A DNA stretch of 64,000 nucleotides, taken from positions 496,001 to 560,000 of the forward strand of contig NZ_JBHLXC010000002.1 in NCBI RefSeq assembly GCF_042432495.1. The letters run 5' to 3'. The notes beneath the pieces are model-generated. The model ran no database searches and had not been told where the DNA came from. It saw only the letters and a list, made by a program, of their open reading frames with translations. This document shows, piece after piece, positions 43,358 to 52,765 of the stretch; the stretch's first letter is position 1, and each line of letters starts with the position of its first letter. Both the position numbers and the translations under genes were made by a program. The DNA is from Pseudochelatococcus lubricantis. GTDB taxonomy: Bacteria; Pseudomonadota; Alphaproteobacteria; Rhizobiales; Beijerinckiaceae.

Positions 43358-44698
43358 TCACGGGGCGCACGGCGTGAAGCGGGCCTCGAAGCCGTCGTGA
43401 CGTCCCGGCGCGGGCGAGGCCAGCGTCAGCGCAGCGCCGGTGCCCCGTGCGATGGCGGCGGCGATGGCAAGGCCGAGGCCGGAGCCGCTCCCCCTGCTGC
43501 CGGCGCGTTCGAAGCGGGTGGTGAGCCGCGTGAGCGTTTCGGCGGGAATGACAGGGCCGGCGTTGGTGACGGTGAGCGTGCCGCCGGTCGAGAGCCTCAC
43601 CTCGACAGGCGTGGCCGGGTCGCCGTGGGTCAGTGCGTTCTCGATCAGGTTGCGGGCGAGGATGGCGAAGGCGTCCGGATCGATGCGCAGCCGCGCGCCT
43701 CCCTCCGGCAGGGCGAGCCGCAGGCGCCCGCCGTGGCCGGCGCGGGCAAAATCCTCCCCCACCAAGGCGAGAATGGGTGCCACGTCGCTGTCCGCTCCGG
43801 CCAGAACGCCACCGCCTTCGGCGCGCGAGAGGTGCAGGAGCTTTTCGGCGAGGCGGGCGAGGCGCTTCAGTTCCGCCTCGATGGTCAGCGCCCGCTGGCG
43901 TAGCGGCCCTTCGGGCGCCTCCGCCAGCAGCCTCTGGGTTTGCGCCAGCACCGCCGCCATGGGCGTGCGCAATTCGTGCGCGGCATTGGCGGTGAAGCCG
44001 CGCTCGGCCTCCAGCGTGCGTGCGAGCCGCGTCATCAGCCGGTTCACCGCGTCGCGGATCGGCACCAGCTCCTCCTGCAGGCCGGGCGTGCTCAGGGCCG
44101 AGAGGTCCGAGGCGTCTCGCCCCGCCACCTCCGCCGACAGTGCCGCCACCGGCGCGAGGCGCGCGCGGGTGAAGACGGCAATGCCGGCAAGGCTCGCCGG
44201 CAGCAGCAGGAGCAGCGGCAGAAACATGAAGCCGATCGTTTCCCGGCGCGCCTCGCGCCGGTAGGAGAGCGGCTCGGCCACCTCGATCCGATAGGTTCCC
44301 GATACGGCGAACCGCGCATGGACGCGATGATCGTTCACGTTATGGAAGCCTTCGGCCAGCGGCTGCGCGAAAACCGCAAGGTCCGCGTCCTCGGAGGCCA
44401 GCACGATCCGCCCGTCCCGATCGCGCAGGACATAGGTGATCTGCCCCTCCCGGTGCGGCCCGACGGTGGAGATATGTCGCGTGGCGGGTGCTTCCCCGCT
44501 GTTGGCCTGCTCGATCACCGCGAGCGGCAGGATGCGCTCGGCGGTCTGGCGCAGGGCGGCGTCGAAGATTTGCTCCAGCTCGTGCCCCACGATCTGCGCG
44601 GCCGCGGCCATTGCCATGAGCCAGAAGGCGCAGAGCCCGAGGGAAAGGCCGAGCGCGAGGTCGCGCCGCAGGCTGCGCGGGGCATCCGCCGCGTTCAT
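43358..44698 (-). CDS. Two-component sensor histidine kinase
   Basis: A 446-residue kinase of the QseC/TctE type. A first transmembrane helix near residues 12-36 precedes a periplasmic region of about 120 residues and a second helix near 158-178, followed by HAMP. The phosphoacceptor helix is TANAAHELRTPMA (His), and the ATPase domain has LIENALTHGD and SGSGLGLAIA. Its ATG overlaps the response regulator stop (ATGA). The stimulus cannot be inferred; no obvious target operon adjoins. Confidence 0.92.
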   Translation of the reverse strand: MNAADAPRSLRRDLALGLSLGLCAFWLMAMAAAAQIVGHELEQIFDAALRQTAERILPLAVIEQANSGEAPATRHISTVGPHREGQITYVLRDRDGRIVLASEDADLAVFAQPLAEGFHNVNDHRVHARFAVSGTYRIEVAEPLSYRREARRETIGFMFLPLLLLLPASLAGIAVFTRARLAPVAALSAEVAGRDASDLSALSTPGLQEELVPIRDAVNRLMTRLARTLEAERGFTANAAHELRTPMAAVLAQTQRLLAEAPEGPLRQRALTIEAELKRLARLAEKLLHLSRAEGGGVLAGADSDVAPILALVGEDFARAGHGGRLRLALPEGGARLRIDPDAFAILARNLIENALTHGDPATPVEVRLSTGGTLTVTNAGPVIPAETLTRLTTRFERAGSRGSGSGLGLAIAAAIARGTGAALTLASPAPGRHDGFEARFTPCAP

Positions 44699-45354
44699 CC
44701 ACGCCCCAGCCGGTAGCCGAGGCCGCGCAGCGTCTCGATGCTGCCCCGCCCGAGCTTCCGGCGCAGGCGGCTGACGTAGACCTCGATGGTGTTGCTCTCC
44801 ACCTCCGCGTCGAAGGAATAGAGCCGCTCCTCAAGCGCGGATTTCGGCACGATGCTGCCCGGGCGCTGCAGCAGGGCCTCGAACACCGCCCATTCGCGCT
44901 GGCTGAGGGTGATCTCGCCCTGGGGGCCGGTGACGCGGCGGGCGGCGATGTCGATCGCAAGCCCGCCGAGTTCGATCAGCGGGTTGGGGTTCCCCGCGTA
45001 GCGCCGCGCCACGGCGCCCATGCGGGCGGACAGCTCGTCGAGATCGAAGGGCTTGACCAGATAGTCGTCCGCGCCGGTGTTCAGGCACTCGATCCGCTCC
45101 GTGATCCGGTCGCGCGCGGTCAGGATGATGACAGGCGTCGCCGAGCCGCTCCGGCGCAACGCGCGCAGGAAGCCGAGGCCACCGCCGTCCGGCAGCATGA
45201 GATCGAGCAGGATCAGGTCGTAGGCGACGGTGTCGAGGCAGGCGCGCGCGTCGGCGAGAGTCGTCACCAGGTCGGGCGTATGGCCCTCCGCCGCGATCTG
45301 GGCGCGCACGGCATCGCCGATGCCGCGGTCGTCCTCCACCAGAAGGATGCGCAT
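44695..45354 (-). CDS. OmpR-family response regulator
   Basis: A 219-residue regulator. The receiver domain has VEDD acidic pocket, phosphorylation Asp in LILLDLMLPDGG and the conserved Lys in YLVKPFDLDEL. The C-terminal winged helix ends in NTIEVYVSRLRRKLGRGSIETLRGLGYRL. ATG 45354 is preceded by GGACGGAGG. It is the first gene of a two-gene operon with the histidine kinase. Confidence 0.93.
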   Translation of the reverse strand: MRILLVEDDRGIGDAVRAQIAAEGHTPDLVTTLADARACLDTVAYDLILLDLMLPDGGGLGFLRALRRSGSATPVIILTARDRITERIECLNTGADDYLVKPFDLDELSARMGAVARRYAGNPNPLIELGGLAIDIAARRVTGPQGEITLSQREWAVFEALLQRPGSIVPKSALEERLYSFDAEVESNTIEVYVSRLRRKLGRGSIETLRGLGYRLGRG

Positions 45355-45571
45355 CCTCCGTCCTTTCCCCGCCTCGCCCCGACGATCGCCGGCCTGCGCG
45401 CCGGCAGGCGGCTGAACAGGCGCCGCCGCATCCAGCCGTCCGTCGGAAGAATCCGCGCATCCTCGTTCCACAGACAAGGTAGAGCATCCGCGCATTCTTT
45501 GGAACGGTTCAAATAATGTCGGGGAGAGGAGCCATGGGATGAGCGGTGGATCATGCTGGCGCCGTGCCGGG

Positions 45572-45820
45572 TCAGGCACGCTTGCGGTCGCTGCGGATGG
45601 GGTCGGCGAGCAGCCGGAGGCCGTTCAGCACCACGAGCACCGTGCCGCCCTCGTGCCACAGCGCCGCCGCCGGCAGCCCGCCCGCGAGATAGGCCAGCGC
45701 GAGGCCGGCGGGGCCCCACGGCCCCGGGACGGCGAACGCATCGCAGGCGGCAAGACCCATGCCCGCCACGGTGGCGCCGGTGAGCACCGTCATCGAACGG
45801 TCGGAAGAAAGGTGGAGCAT
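45572..45820 (-). CDS. Small membrane protein resembling the C-terminus of a heavy-metal P-type ATPase
   Basis: An 82-residue reading frame with two hydrophobic helices. The second includes ALWHEGGTVLVVLNGLRLL, very like the last transmembrane segment of CadA/ZntA-type metal ATPases. The rest of the ATPase is absent on either side. It is therefore either a relic of a deleted ATPase or a small stand-alone protein of this shape. ATG 45820 (MLHLSS) is a guess. The surrounding 200 bp contain no other gene. Confidence 0.55.
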   Translation of the reverse strand: MLHLSSDRSMTVLTGATVAGMGLAACDAFAVPGPWGPAGLALAYLAGGLPAAALWHEGGTVLVVLNGLRLLADPIRSDRKRA

Positions 45821-45998
45821 GCGTTGTCCCGGCTGTACGGCAAAGACGTGGATAGCCGGGCAAATGCATGGAAAAATTTGCTGACACGCGCCTGAACGTG
45901 CCGCCCGATACCGGAGCGGTCGCGATTGACAGGAAAGACAGCCGCCAGTAGCGTCATGCGAAACATGACTCATATGTCATGAATAACGGGAGGAAATC

Positions 45999-47174
45999 AT
46001 GAACCGTGTTCTGGCGGCCGCTGCGGTCGCCATCGGCCTTCTTGCGTCCCCCGCGCAGGCCGAGATCCGGATTGCACACGTCTACGGCAAGACCGGCGCC
46101 CTCGAAGCCTATGCCAGACAGTCTCACGAAGGACTGCTGCTCGGCCTCGAATACGCGACCGGCGGCACGATGGAGATCGGCGGCGAGAAAATCGTCGTGA
46201 TCGAGAAGGATACCCAGCTGAAGCCCGACGTCGGCCGCGCCGTTCTGGCCGAGGTCTATGGCGACGACGATGCGCTGCTCGCGGTGGGCGACGTCAGTTC
46301 GGGCGTAGCGCTGGCGATGCTGCCGGTGGCCGAGGAACATGGCAGGATTCTCATCGTGGAACCGGCGGTGGCGGACTCGATCACAGGGGCGGACCGCAAC
46401 CGCTTCATCTTCCGCACCGGCCGCAACTCCAGCCAGGACGCCATCGCCAATGCCGTGGCGCTGGGCGGCGAGGGCGTGCGCATCGCCACGCTGGCGCAGG
46501 ACTACGCCTTCGGTCGTGACGGCGTGGCCGCCTTTCGCGAGGCGCTGGCGGACACCGGTGCGAAGATCGTGCACGAGGAATACGTGCCGCAGGACACGAC
46601 CGACTTCACGGCCGCTGCCGAGCGCATCTTCAACGCAATGAAGGACGCCGGGGGCGACAGGAAGCTGCTCTACATCATCTGGGCGGGCGCCAACAACCCG
46701 ATGGGCCGGATCAACGCCATGAACCCCGGCCGCTTCGGCATCCGGATCGCCTCCGGCGGCAACATCCTCTCGGCGCTCGCCGCCTACAAGGAACTGCCGG
46801 GCATGGAGGGCGCGACCTACTATTATTACGAGATCCCGCAGAATCCCGCGAACAAATGGCTGGTGAAGACGCATCAGGAGCGCTTCGGCGCGCCGCCGGA
46901 CTTCTTCACCGCCGGCGGCATGGCAGCCGGCATCGCCATCGTCGAGGCGATCAGGAAGGCGGGTTCCACCGATACGGAAGCGCTGATCGCGGCGATGGAG
47001 GGTATGGAGTGGGAAACGCCGAAGGGCAAGATGATCTTCCGTCCGGAGGACCATCAGGCGCTGCAGGAAATGTATCATTTCCGCATCAAGGTCGATCCTG
47101 CCGTGGCTTGGGGCATCCCGGAACTGGTGCGGGTCATCGGCATCGACGAGATGAAAGTGCCCGTGCGCGACTGA
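45999..47174 (+). CDS. Branched-chain amino acid-type ABC transporter substrate-binding protein
   Basis: A 391-residue periplasmic protein. The signal peptide (VLAAAAVAIGLLASPAQA) is followed by a type I periplasmic binding fold (IRIAHVYGKTGALEAYARQSHEG, GDVSSGVALAMLPVAEEHGRILIVEPAVADSITG split over two strands, IATLAQDYAFGRDG). The C-terminus has WETPKGKMIFRPEDHQALQEMY, a pattern of LivJ/UrtA-like proteins. It is the first gene of a complete five-gene operon. Ligand is not certain; amino acids, amides or aromatic acids are all known for this group. Confidence 0.9.
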   Translation: MNRVLAAAAVAIGLLASPAQAEIRIAHVYGKTGALEAYARQSHEGLLLGLEYATGGTMEIGGEKIVVIEKDTQLKPDVGRAVLAEVYGDDDALLAVGDVSSGVALAMLPVAEEHGRILIVEPAVADSITGADRNRFIFRTGRNSSQDAIANAVALGGEGVRIATLAQDYAFGRDGVAAFREALADTGAKIVHEEYVPQDTTDFTAAAERIFNAMKDAGGDRKLLYIIWAGANNPMGRINAMNPGRFGIRIASGGNILSALAAYKELPGMEGATYYYYEIPQNPANKWLVKTHQERFGAPPDFFTAGGMAAGIAIVEAIRKAGSTDTEALIAAMEGMEWETPKGKMIFRPEDHQALQEMYHFRIKVDPAVAWGIPELVRVIGIDEMKVPVRD

Positions 47175-47224
47175 ACCCGGCCCTGGCCGCGAGCGCGGCG
47201 GAAGCTTGCCTGACGGGGTGATGC

Positions 47225-47989
47225 ATGAACGGGCCTTCGCTTGAAACGCGCGGACTGACAGTCCGCTTCGGCGGGCATGTCGCGGTGGATGCCGTGAGCT
47301 GCGCCTTTCGGCCCGGCGAGCTGACGGCCATCGTCGGCCCGAACGGCGCGGGCAAGACCACCTATTTCAACCTGATCTCGGGGCAGATCCCGGCGACGGC
47401 GGGGCAGGTGCTGCTGGAGGGGCGCGACATCACCCGCACTCCCATCGCGGCGCGCACGCGGGCCGGCATCGGCCGCGCCTTTCAGTTGACGAGCCTGTTT
47501 CCCGCGCTTTCGGTGCTGGAGAACGTCCGCCTCGTCATCCAGGCGCGGCAGGGGCGGGGCCTGCGCGCGTTTCCGCGCGTCTCCGCGCAACGCGACCTCA
47601 TCGCGGCGGCCGAGGCGGTGGTGGAGCGGGTGAAGCTGACGCGGCTCGCGAAAAGTCCCGTCGCCGCCCTGTCGCACGGCGACCAGCGCAAGCTTGAGGT
47701 GGCGATGATGATCGCGCTCGAACCGAAGATCTACATGTTCGACGAGCCGACCGCGGGCATGTCGCTGGACGAGGCGCCCGTGATCCTCGGCCTGATCGCG
47801 GAAATCCGGGCCGATCCCGCGACGACCGTGCTGCTCGTCGAGCACAAGATGGACGTCATCCGCAGCCTCGCCGACCGGCTGATCGTGCTCCACAACGGCG
47901 CGTTGGTCGCCGACGGCCCGCCCGCCGGTGTGATGGCCTCGGCCATCGTGCGGGAAGCCTATCTGGGAGGGGCGCTGGAGGATGTCTGA
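47225..47989 (+). CDS. ABC transporter ATPase, LivG type
   Basis: A 254-residue ATPase. It has Walker A GPNGAGKTTYFNLISG, LTSLFPALSVLENV, a signature SHGDQRKLEVAM and Walker B YMFDEPTAGMS. The C-terminus REAYLGG is typical of LivG. It begins 50 bp after the binding-protein gene and overlaps livF by 8 bp. Together with LivF it powers uptake through the LivH/LivM permeases. Confidence 0.93.
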   Translation: MNGPSLETRGLTVRFGGHVAVDAVSCAFRPGELTAIVGPNGAGKTTYFNLISGQIPATAGQVLLEGRDITRTPIAARTRAGIGRAFQLTSLFPALSVLENVRLVIQARQGRGLRAFPRVSAQRDLIAAAEAVVERVKLTRLAKSPVAALSHGDQRKLEVAMMIALEPKIYMFDEPTAGMSLDEAPVILGLIAEIRADPATTVLLVEHKMDVIRSLADRLIVLHNGALVADGPPAGVMASAIVREAYLGGALEDV

Positions 47990-48701
47990 GCCGATCCTGA
48001 CGCTGCGGTCGGTCGCCACCGACATCGGGCGTTACCACATCCTGCATGACGTGAGCTTTTCGGTGCCGCGCGGCGAGGTGACGATGTTGCTGGGCCGCAA
48101 CGGCGCCGGCAAGACGACAATGCTGCGTACCATCATGGGCCTGTGGCGTGCGCGCACCGGGCAAGTGCTGTTCGCGGACGAGGATATCGCCGCGCTTCCG
48201 ACGGCGGAGATCTCCCGGCGCGGCATCGCTTACGTGCCCGAGGACATGGGCATCTTTTCGGACCTGACCGTCGGCGAGAATCTGCGCCTTGCGGCGATTT
48301 CCGGCCCGATGGACAAGGCCCGGCTGGCGTGGATCACCGCTGCCTTCCCGCCGCTGAAGACTTTCTGGGACAGCGCGGCCGGGACGCTGTCGGGCGGGCA
48401 GAAGCAGATGCTGTCCGTCGCGCGCGCCATGATCGAGGAGCGCCGGCTCTACCTCATCGACGAGCCCTCCAAGGGGCTTGCGCCCGCCATCGTCACCACG
48501 CTGGCGCGGGCGCTGAAGGACCTGAAGCGCGCCGGCGCGACGATCCTGCTCGTCGAGCAGAACTTCGCCCTCTCCCGCGCGCTCGGCGACGGCGCGGTGG
48601 TGATGGAGGACGGGCGCACCGTCTGGTCCGGGCGGATGGCGGACCTCGCCGCCGATGCGGCGCTTCAGGGCCGGCTTCTCGGCATGGAGGGCGCCGCATG
48701 A
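47982..48701 (+). CDS. ABC transporter ATPase, LivF type
   Basis: A 239-residue ATPase with Walker A GRNGAGKTTMLRTIMG, the LivF-type RRGIAYVPEDMGIFSDLTVGENL split pattern, signature LSGGQKQMLSVARAM and Walker B LIDEPSKGLAP. It overlaps both neighbours (8 bp with livG, ATGA with livH), so translation of the operon is coupled. Confidence 0.93.
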   Translation: MSEPILTLRSVATDIGRYHILHDVSFSVPRGEVTMLLGRNGAGKTTMLRTIMGLWRARTGQVLFADEDIAALPTAEISRRGIAYVPEDMGIFSDLTVGENLRLAAISGPMDKARLAWITAAFPPLKTFWDSAAGTLSGGQKQMLSVARAMIEERRLYLIDEPSKGLAPAIVTTLARALKDLKRAGATILLVEQNFALSRALGDGAVVMEDGRTVWSGRMADLAADAALQGRLLGMEGAA

Positions 48702-49729
48702 GCCGCGCGCCGGAGCACGCCCCCACCTTCTCCCGCCCGCCGCTCGCCCGGCGCCTGGAGCCCTGGCTGCCGGTGCTGCTGATCCCGGCGCTGATGCTCG
48801 CCGGCCTCGTGCTCATCCCGCAAGGGTCGTCGTGGCTGACGCTGACCGTTTCCGGCCTTGCGATGGGGATGATGATCTTCACCATCGCCTCCGGCATGAC
48901 GCTCGTTTTCGGGCTGATGGACGTTATCAATTTCGGCCACGGCGCCTTCATCTCCTTCGGCGCCTTCGTCGGCGCCACGGTTCTGCTCGCGCTGCCGGGC
49001 ATGGCGGGGGCGGCGGACATGCCCGCCAACGTCGCCGCCGTGGCGCTCGCCATCGCCGCCGCCATGGCGGCGGCAGGCGGCCTCGGCCTCGGCTTCGAGC
49101 GCTGGATCGTCCGCCCGGTCTACGGCTCGCACCTGAAGCAGATCCTCGTCACCATGGGCGGCCTGATCGTGGCGGAGCAGCTCATCCACGTCATCTGGGG
49201 CGGCGAACAGATCGCCGTGCCGCGGCCCGAAACGTTGAAGGGCGCCGTCACCTTCGCGGGCGCGGCGCTGGAGAAATACCGGCTGCTCGCGGTGGCCATC
49301 GGGCTCGTGCTGTTTCTCGGCATGCGCTGGCTGCTGCGCGCCACGCGGCTCGGCCTCATCGTGCGCGCCGGCGTCGAAAATCCGGAAATGGTGCAGGCGC
49401 TCGGCTATCGCATCCGGCGCGTCTTCGTGCTCGTCTTCGTCGCCGGCTCGGCTCTCGCGGGCCTCGGCGGCGTGATGTGGGCCCTGTATCAGGAGGTGAT
49501 CACCGCCGGCATGGGCAACCAGATCATGGTGCTCGTGTTCATCGTCGTCATCATCGGGGGGCTGGGCTCGGTCGAGGGTTGCTTCATCGGGGCGCTGCTG
49601 GTCGGGCTGCTGCAGAACTACGTTGCCTTTCTGGAACCCAAGGCCGCGCTGGTGTCGAACATCGCGCTGATGGTGGCGGTCCTTATGTGGCGCCCGCAGG
49701 GCATGATCCCGGTCGTGAAGGCGAAATGA
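48698..49729 (+). CDS. ABC transporter permease, LivH type
   Basis: A 343-residue permease with about eight transmembrane helices. It shows LVFGLMDVINFGHGAF near residue 70 and GVENPEMVQALGYRIRRVF, the cytoplasmic coupling loop. ATG 48698 forms an ATGA overlap with livF. A much longer open frame exists upstream in the same phase but is only the shadow of livF. It pairs with LivM. Confidence 0.92.
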   Translation: MSRAPEHAPTFSRPPLARRLEPWLPVLLIPALMLAGLVLIPQGSSWLTLTVSGLAMGMMIFTIASGMTLVFGLMDVINFGHGAFISFGAFVGATVLLALPGMAGAADMPANVAAVALAIAAAMAAAGGLGLGFERWIVRPVYGSHLKQILVTMGGLIVAEQLIHVIWGGEQIAVPRPETLKGAVTFAGAALEKYRLLAVAIGLVLFLGMRWLLRATRLGLIVRAGVENPEMVQALGYRIRRVFVLVFVAGSALAGLGGVMWALYQEVITAGMGNQIMVLVFIVVIIGGLGSVEGCFIGALLVGLLQNYVAFLEPKAALVSNIALMVAVLMWRPQGMIPVVKAK

Positions 49730-50790
49730 CCATGCTGAGAGCGATCCTTTCCGACGACCTGCCGCGCAGCCGCCTGCTGGCGGTGTTGCTCGCCGTCATC
49801 CTCGTCGTGCTCGCCGCCGCTCCCTTCCTGCTGCCCGGCACGCGGGCGCTGGAGACGGCGGCGCGGATCTGCATGTTCATCGTGCTGGTGGCGAGCTACG
49901 ACCTGCTGCTCGGCTATGCCGGGATCGTGAGCTTCGCCCATACCATGTTCTTCGGCATGGGGGCCTATGGTGTCGCCATTGCCGCGGCTCGCCTCGGGCC
50001 GGGCTGGCTGCCCATCGGTGCAGGCGCCGCCGCTGGCGTGGCGCTCGCGGCGTTGACGGCGCTTGCGATCGCACTGTTCTCGCTCCGGGTGCGGGCGATT
50101 TTCTTCGCCATGATCACGCTCGCCGTCGCTTCCGCCATGGCGGTGCTGGTCAGCCAGCTCTCGGGCATCACGGGCGGCGAGGACGGGCTGAACTTCCGCA
50201 TCCCGCGCGAGCTGACGCCGGGTTTCCGGCTGCTGGAGGAGCCCGTGTTCGGCACGCGCATCACCGGCAGGGTGATTGCCTATTATCTCGTGTTCGGCAC
50301 GTGCCTCGCGCTGTTCCTCGTCATGCTGCGGGTGGTGAACTCGCCCTTCGGCTCGGTGCTGCAGGCGATTCGCGAGAACGCCTTCAGGGCAGAGGCGATC
50401 GGCTATCGCGTAGTCGTTTACCGCGCGGCCGCGACCTGCCTTGCGGCGGTGATCGCGGCGCTGGCGGGCGCGGTGTTCGCGGTGTGGCTGCGCTACGTCG
50501 GCCCCGGCACGACACTCGGCATGGAGATCATGATCGACATTCTGTTGATGGTGGTGATCGGCGGCATGGGCACGATGTATGGCGCCGTGCTTGGCGCGAC
50601 GATCTTCGTGCTGGCGCAGAACTATCTGCAGGCGCTGATGGAACGCGCTGCAGCGGCAACCGCCGGCCTGCCGCTGCTGCCTGACATCCTGAACCCCGAC
50701 AGGTGGTTGCTGTGGCTCGGCCTCGTCTTCATCCTCAGCGTCTATTTCTTCCCCGCCGGGATCGTGGGCCGGCTGCGCGGCCGGGCCTGA
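49726..50790 (+). CDS. ABC transporter permease, LivM type
   Basis: A 354-residue permease with about nine transmembrane helices. It shows ARICMFIVLVASYDLLLGYAGIVSFAHTMFFG (LivM start region), the coupling loop FGSVLQAIRENAFRAEAIGY and GGMGTMYGAVLGA. ATG 49726 overlaps the livH stop (ATGA); ATG 49732 is an alternative. It is the last host gene before the integrated element. Confidence 0.92.
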   Translation: MTMLRAILSDDLPRSRLLAVLLAVILVVLAAAPFLLPGTRALETAARICMFIVLVASYDLLLGYAGIVSFAHTMFFGMGAYGVAIAAARLGPGWLPIGAGAAAGVALAALTALAIALFSLRVRAIFFAMITLAVASAMAVLVSQLSGITGGEDGLNFRIPRELTPGFRLLEEPVFGTRITGRVIAYYLVFGTCLALFLVMLRVVNSPFGSVLQAIRENAFRAEAIGYRVVVYRAAATCLAAVIAALAGAVFAVWLRYVGPGTTLGMEIMIDILLMVVIGGMGTMYGAVLGATIFVLAQNYLQALMERAAAATAGLPLLPDILNPDRWLLWLGLVFILSVYFFPAGIVGRLRGRA

Positions 50791-50903
50791 CGCCGCTCAC
50801 GCCGCACCGGCGCGGCTTCCGGCAAAGAGGCTTCCGGGCAAAGCGCCCCGCAACCCCGTGATCAAGGGCCGCTCGGCGTGACGATTCGATTGACGTGATT
50901 GAA

Positions 50904-50948
50904 TGGTACAGCTGGCCCGGTTCGAACGGGCGACCTCTTGATCCACAA
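50904..50948 (-). repeat. attL: displaced 3' half of tRNA-His(GTG)
   Basis: Read on the minus strand, these 45 bases give an anticodon loop TTGTGGA (anticodon GTG), 3' anticodon-stem strand TCAAG, variable loop AGGTC, a perfect T arm (GCCCG/CGGGC around TTCGAAC) and an acceptor end with A73 and CCA. The 5' half of a tRNA is not present beyond 50948. This is the typical remnant left when an element integrates into a tRNA 3' end. The intact tRNA should lie at the far end. Confidence 0.8.
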
Positions 50949-51085
50949 TTTGGCGGTTATATGCTTTCCATGATTCCCTATGGTTTCGGGGCGTTGACTT
51001 AATCATTATATTTCAATCAGTTATCATTGTAGATTGTTTACCTTCCCTTCGCGGTGATACCCATGTTTTCGGCTCTGCTGCTGAC

Positions 51086-52447
51086 ATGGTGCTGACACGG
51101 GAGGAATTGTTGTCGAAAACCGCGAAGATCACAAAGCGCGTGGTTGATGCCGCCGAGGTGCCGGAGACTGGCAAAGACATCACCTGGGACACGGATGTGA
51201 AGGGGTTCGGCCTTCGCGTAACCTCTGGCGGTGCGAAGTCCTACATCCTGAATTACAGAACACCGGAGGGCCGTTCGAGGGAATGGACGATAGGTCGGCA
51301 CGGATCGCCTTGGACGCCCGACATGGCTCGCCAGAGGGCAATAGATGCGCTGCGCGGCCTTGCGGACGGTATAGACCCGCTGGAAAAGAAAGCGGCGGCG
51401 CGGGACGCCATGACGGTCGCACAGCTCTGGGCGCATTATTCCGTCGAGGGAAAGATAGCGCGGCCAAACAAGAAGGCGTCGAGCTGGGAGAACGACAGGG
51501 CGATGTTCGAACGCCATATCATCCCGCTCCTCGGCAAGCGGACTGTGCGATCCCTGACAAAAGGCGACGTGTCCAAGATGCAGGCGGATATCGCCGCTGG
51601 CAAGACAGCCACGGATATCAAGACGGGTTTCCGGGGGCGGGCTATCGTTCGTGGCGGCAAGTCCGTTGCGGGGCATGCCGTTGTGTCCCTCCGGGCGGCG
51701 ATCAATTTCGCTATGGCTGACATCGGCATTACGGATAATCCGGCCGGCAAGATCGAGATGCACAAAGGGGCGAAGAAGAAGAGGTTCCTTTCCGAGCTTG
51801 AAGCGGCGTTGATCGGCGAGGCCATCGCCAGGATGCAGAACGATGCGGCGATCAGCGATGAGTTCGCGGACGCTATCCGGCTGTTGATGTTCACGGGCTG
51901 CCGGAAGAATGAAATCCAGAAGCTGCAATGGGAATGGCTGGACATGCGGCGGGGCTTCATCGAGTTCCCTGACAGCAAGACGGGTGCCAAGGTCACACCG
52001 TTGCCGCCAGCAGCGCGCGAGGTGATCACGGCGCGCTGGGAGAAGCGATCGAACAACCCCTATGTCCTGCCGTCGAAGATCGGGGAGCACAAGCCGATCG
52101 TCGGGCTTCAAAAGGTCTGGGAGAAGGTGCGGGAGAAGGCAACAGCGATTGCCAAGGAGGCCGGCCACGATGCTGACGTGACGGATGTTCGGATCCACGA
52201 TTTGCGTCACTCGTTCGCATCGTTCGCGGCGTCGAGCGGAAGTAGCCTTGCCGTGATCGGGAAAATCCTCGGGCACACGCAAACGGCAACCACGGCCATC
52301 TATGCGCATCTGCATGATGATCCCGTCCGGCAGGCGTCGGAGGAAACCGCATCCCGCATCGCGGCTGCCCTGACATCGGGTGTGAAAAATGTGAGCGAGA
52401 GCGCGAAAACCCCTGCGACACCTGCGACAGATGAAATAAGTGATTGA
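51086..52447 (+). CDS. Tyrosine recombinase / integrase
   Basis: A 453-residue phage-type integrase. The N-terminal arm-binding region (LTREELLSKTAKITKRVV, then WDTDVKGFGLRVTSGGAKSY) is of the DUF4102 kind, and a core-binding SAM-like domain follows. The catalytic set is GCRKNEI (Arg), HDLRHSFASF (His-x-x-Arg), GHTQ and the nucleophile Tyr in YAHLHDD. The gene begins about 140 bp inside attL and reads into the element. Its last codons overlap the first copies of a GCGACA repeat. Confidence 0.95.
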   Translation: MVLTREELLSKTAKITKRVVDAAEVPETGKDITWDTDVKGFGLRVTSGGAKSYILNYRTPEGRSREWTIGRHGSPWTPDMARQRAIDALRGLADGIDPLEKKAAARDAMTVAQLWAHYSVEGKIARPNKKASSWENDRAMFERHIIPLLGKRTVRSLTKGDVSKMQADIAAGKTATDIKTGFRGRAIVRGGKSVAGHAVVSLRAAINFAMADIGITDNPAGKIEMHKGAKKKRFLSELEAALIGEAIARMQNDAAISDEFADAIRLLMFTGCRKNEIQKLQWEWLDMRRGFIEFPDSKTGAKVTPLPPAAREVITARWEKRSNNPYVLPSKIGEHKPIVGLQKVWEKVREKATAIAKEAGHDADVTDVRIHDLRHSFASFAASSGSSLAVIGKILGHTQTATTAIYAHLHDDPVRQASEETASRIAAALTSGVKNVSESAKTPATPATDEISD

Positions 52448-52745
52448 TATAAAACAATAATAATGTCGCAAATGGGCTTGCGACAGTTTGCGACACTTTA
52501 CATAACATGCTGAATTATAATGGTCTTTTCTGTCGCAGGCTATTTTGCGACGGGTGATGCTTACCGCCGACTTGCCGGGGCGGATCAAGCGGCAGATTTG
52601 CCCCTTGCCTGTGGATAATTTTGTTCTTGTAAATGAATAAGAAACAATAAGAATTAATCGGAAACAATAGAAAAGTTAATTTCCGTTTACGATTGAGAAA
52701 AACTTGCGTGCTTTGCTGAAGCGGTTCATGCTTTTTTAGGATAGG
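52415..52745. other. Candidate replication or control region: GCGACA repeats, DnaA box, AT-rich tract
   Basis: GCGACA or its complement occurs at 52415, 52424, 52464, 52480, 52490 and 52531, with GCGACG at 52547. A perfect DnaA box (TGTGGATAA) lies at 52610-52618, followed by about 125 bp of AT-rich DNA. No convincing gene lies in 52448-52765. The set resembles a small origin, but integrase arm sites or a repressor region are also possible. Confidence 0.5.
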
Positions 52746-52765
52746 CATGAACATCGGATTTTGCA

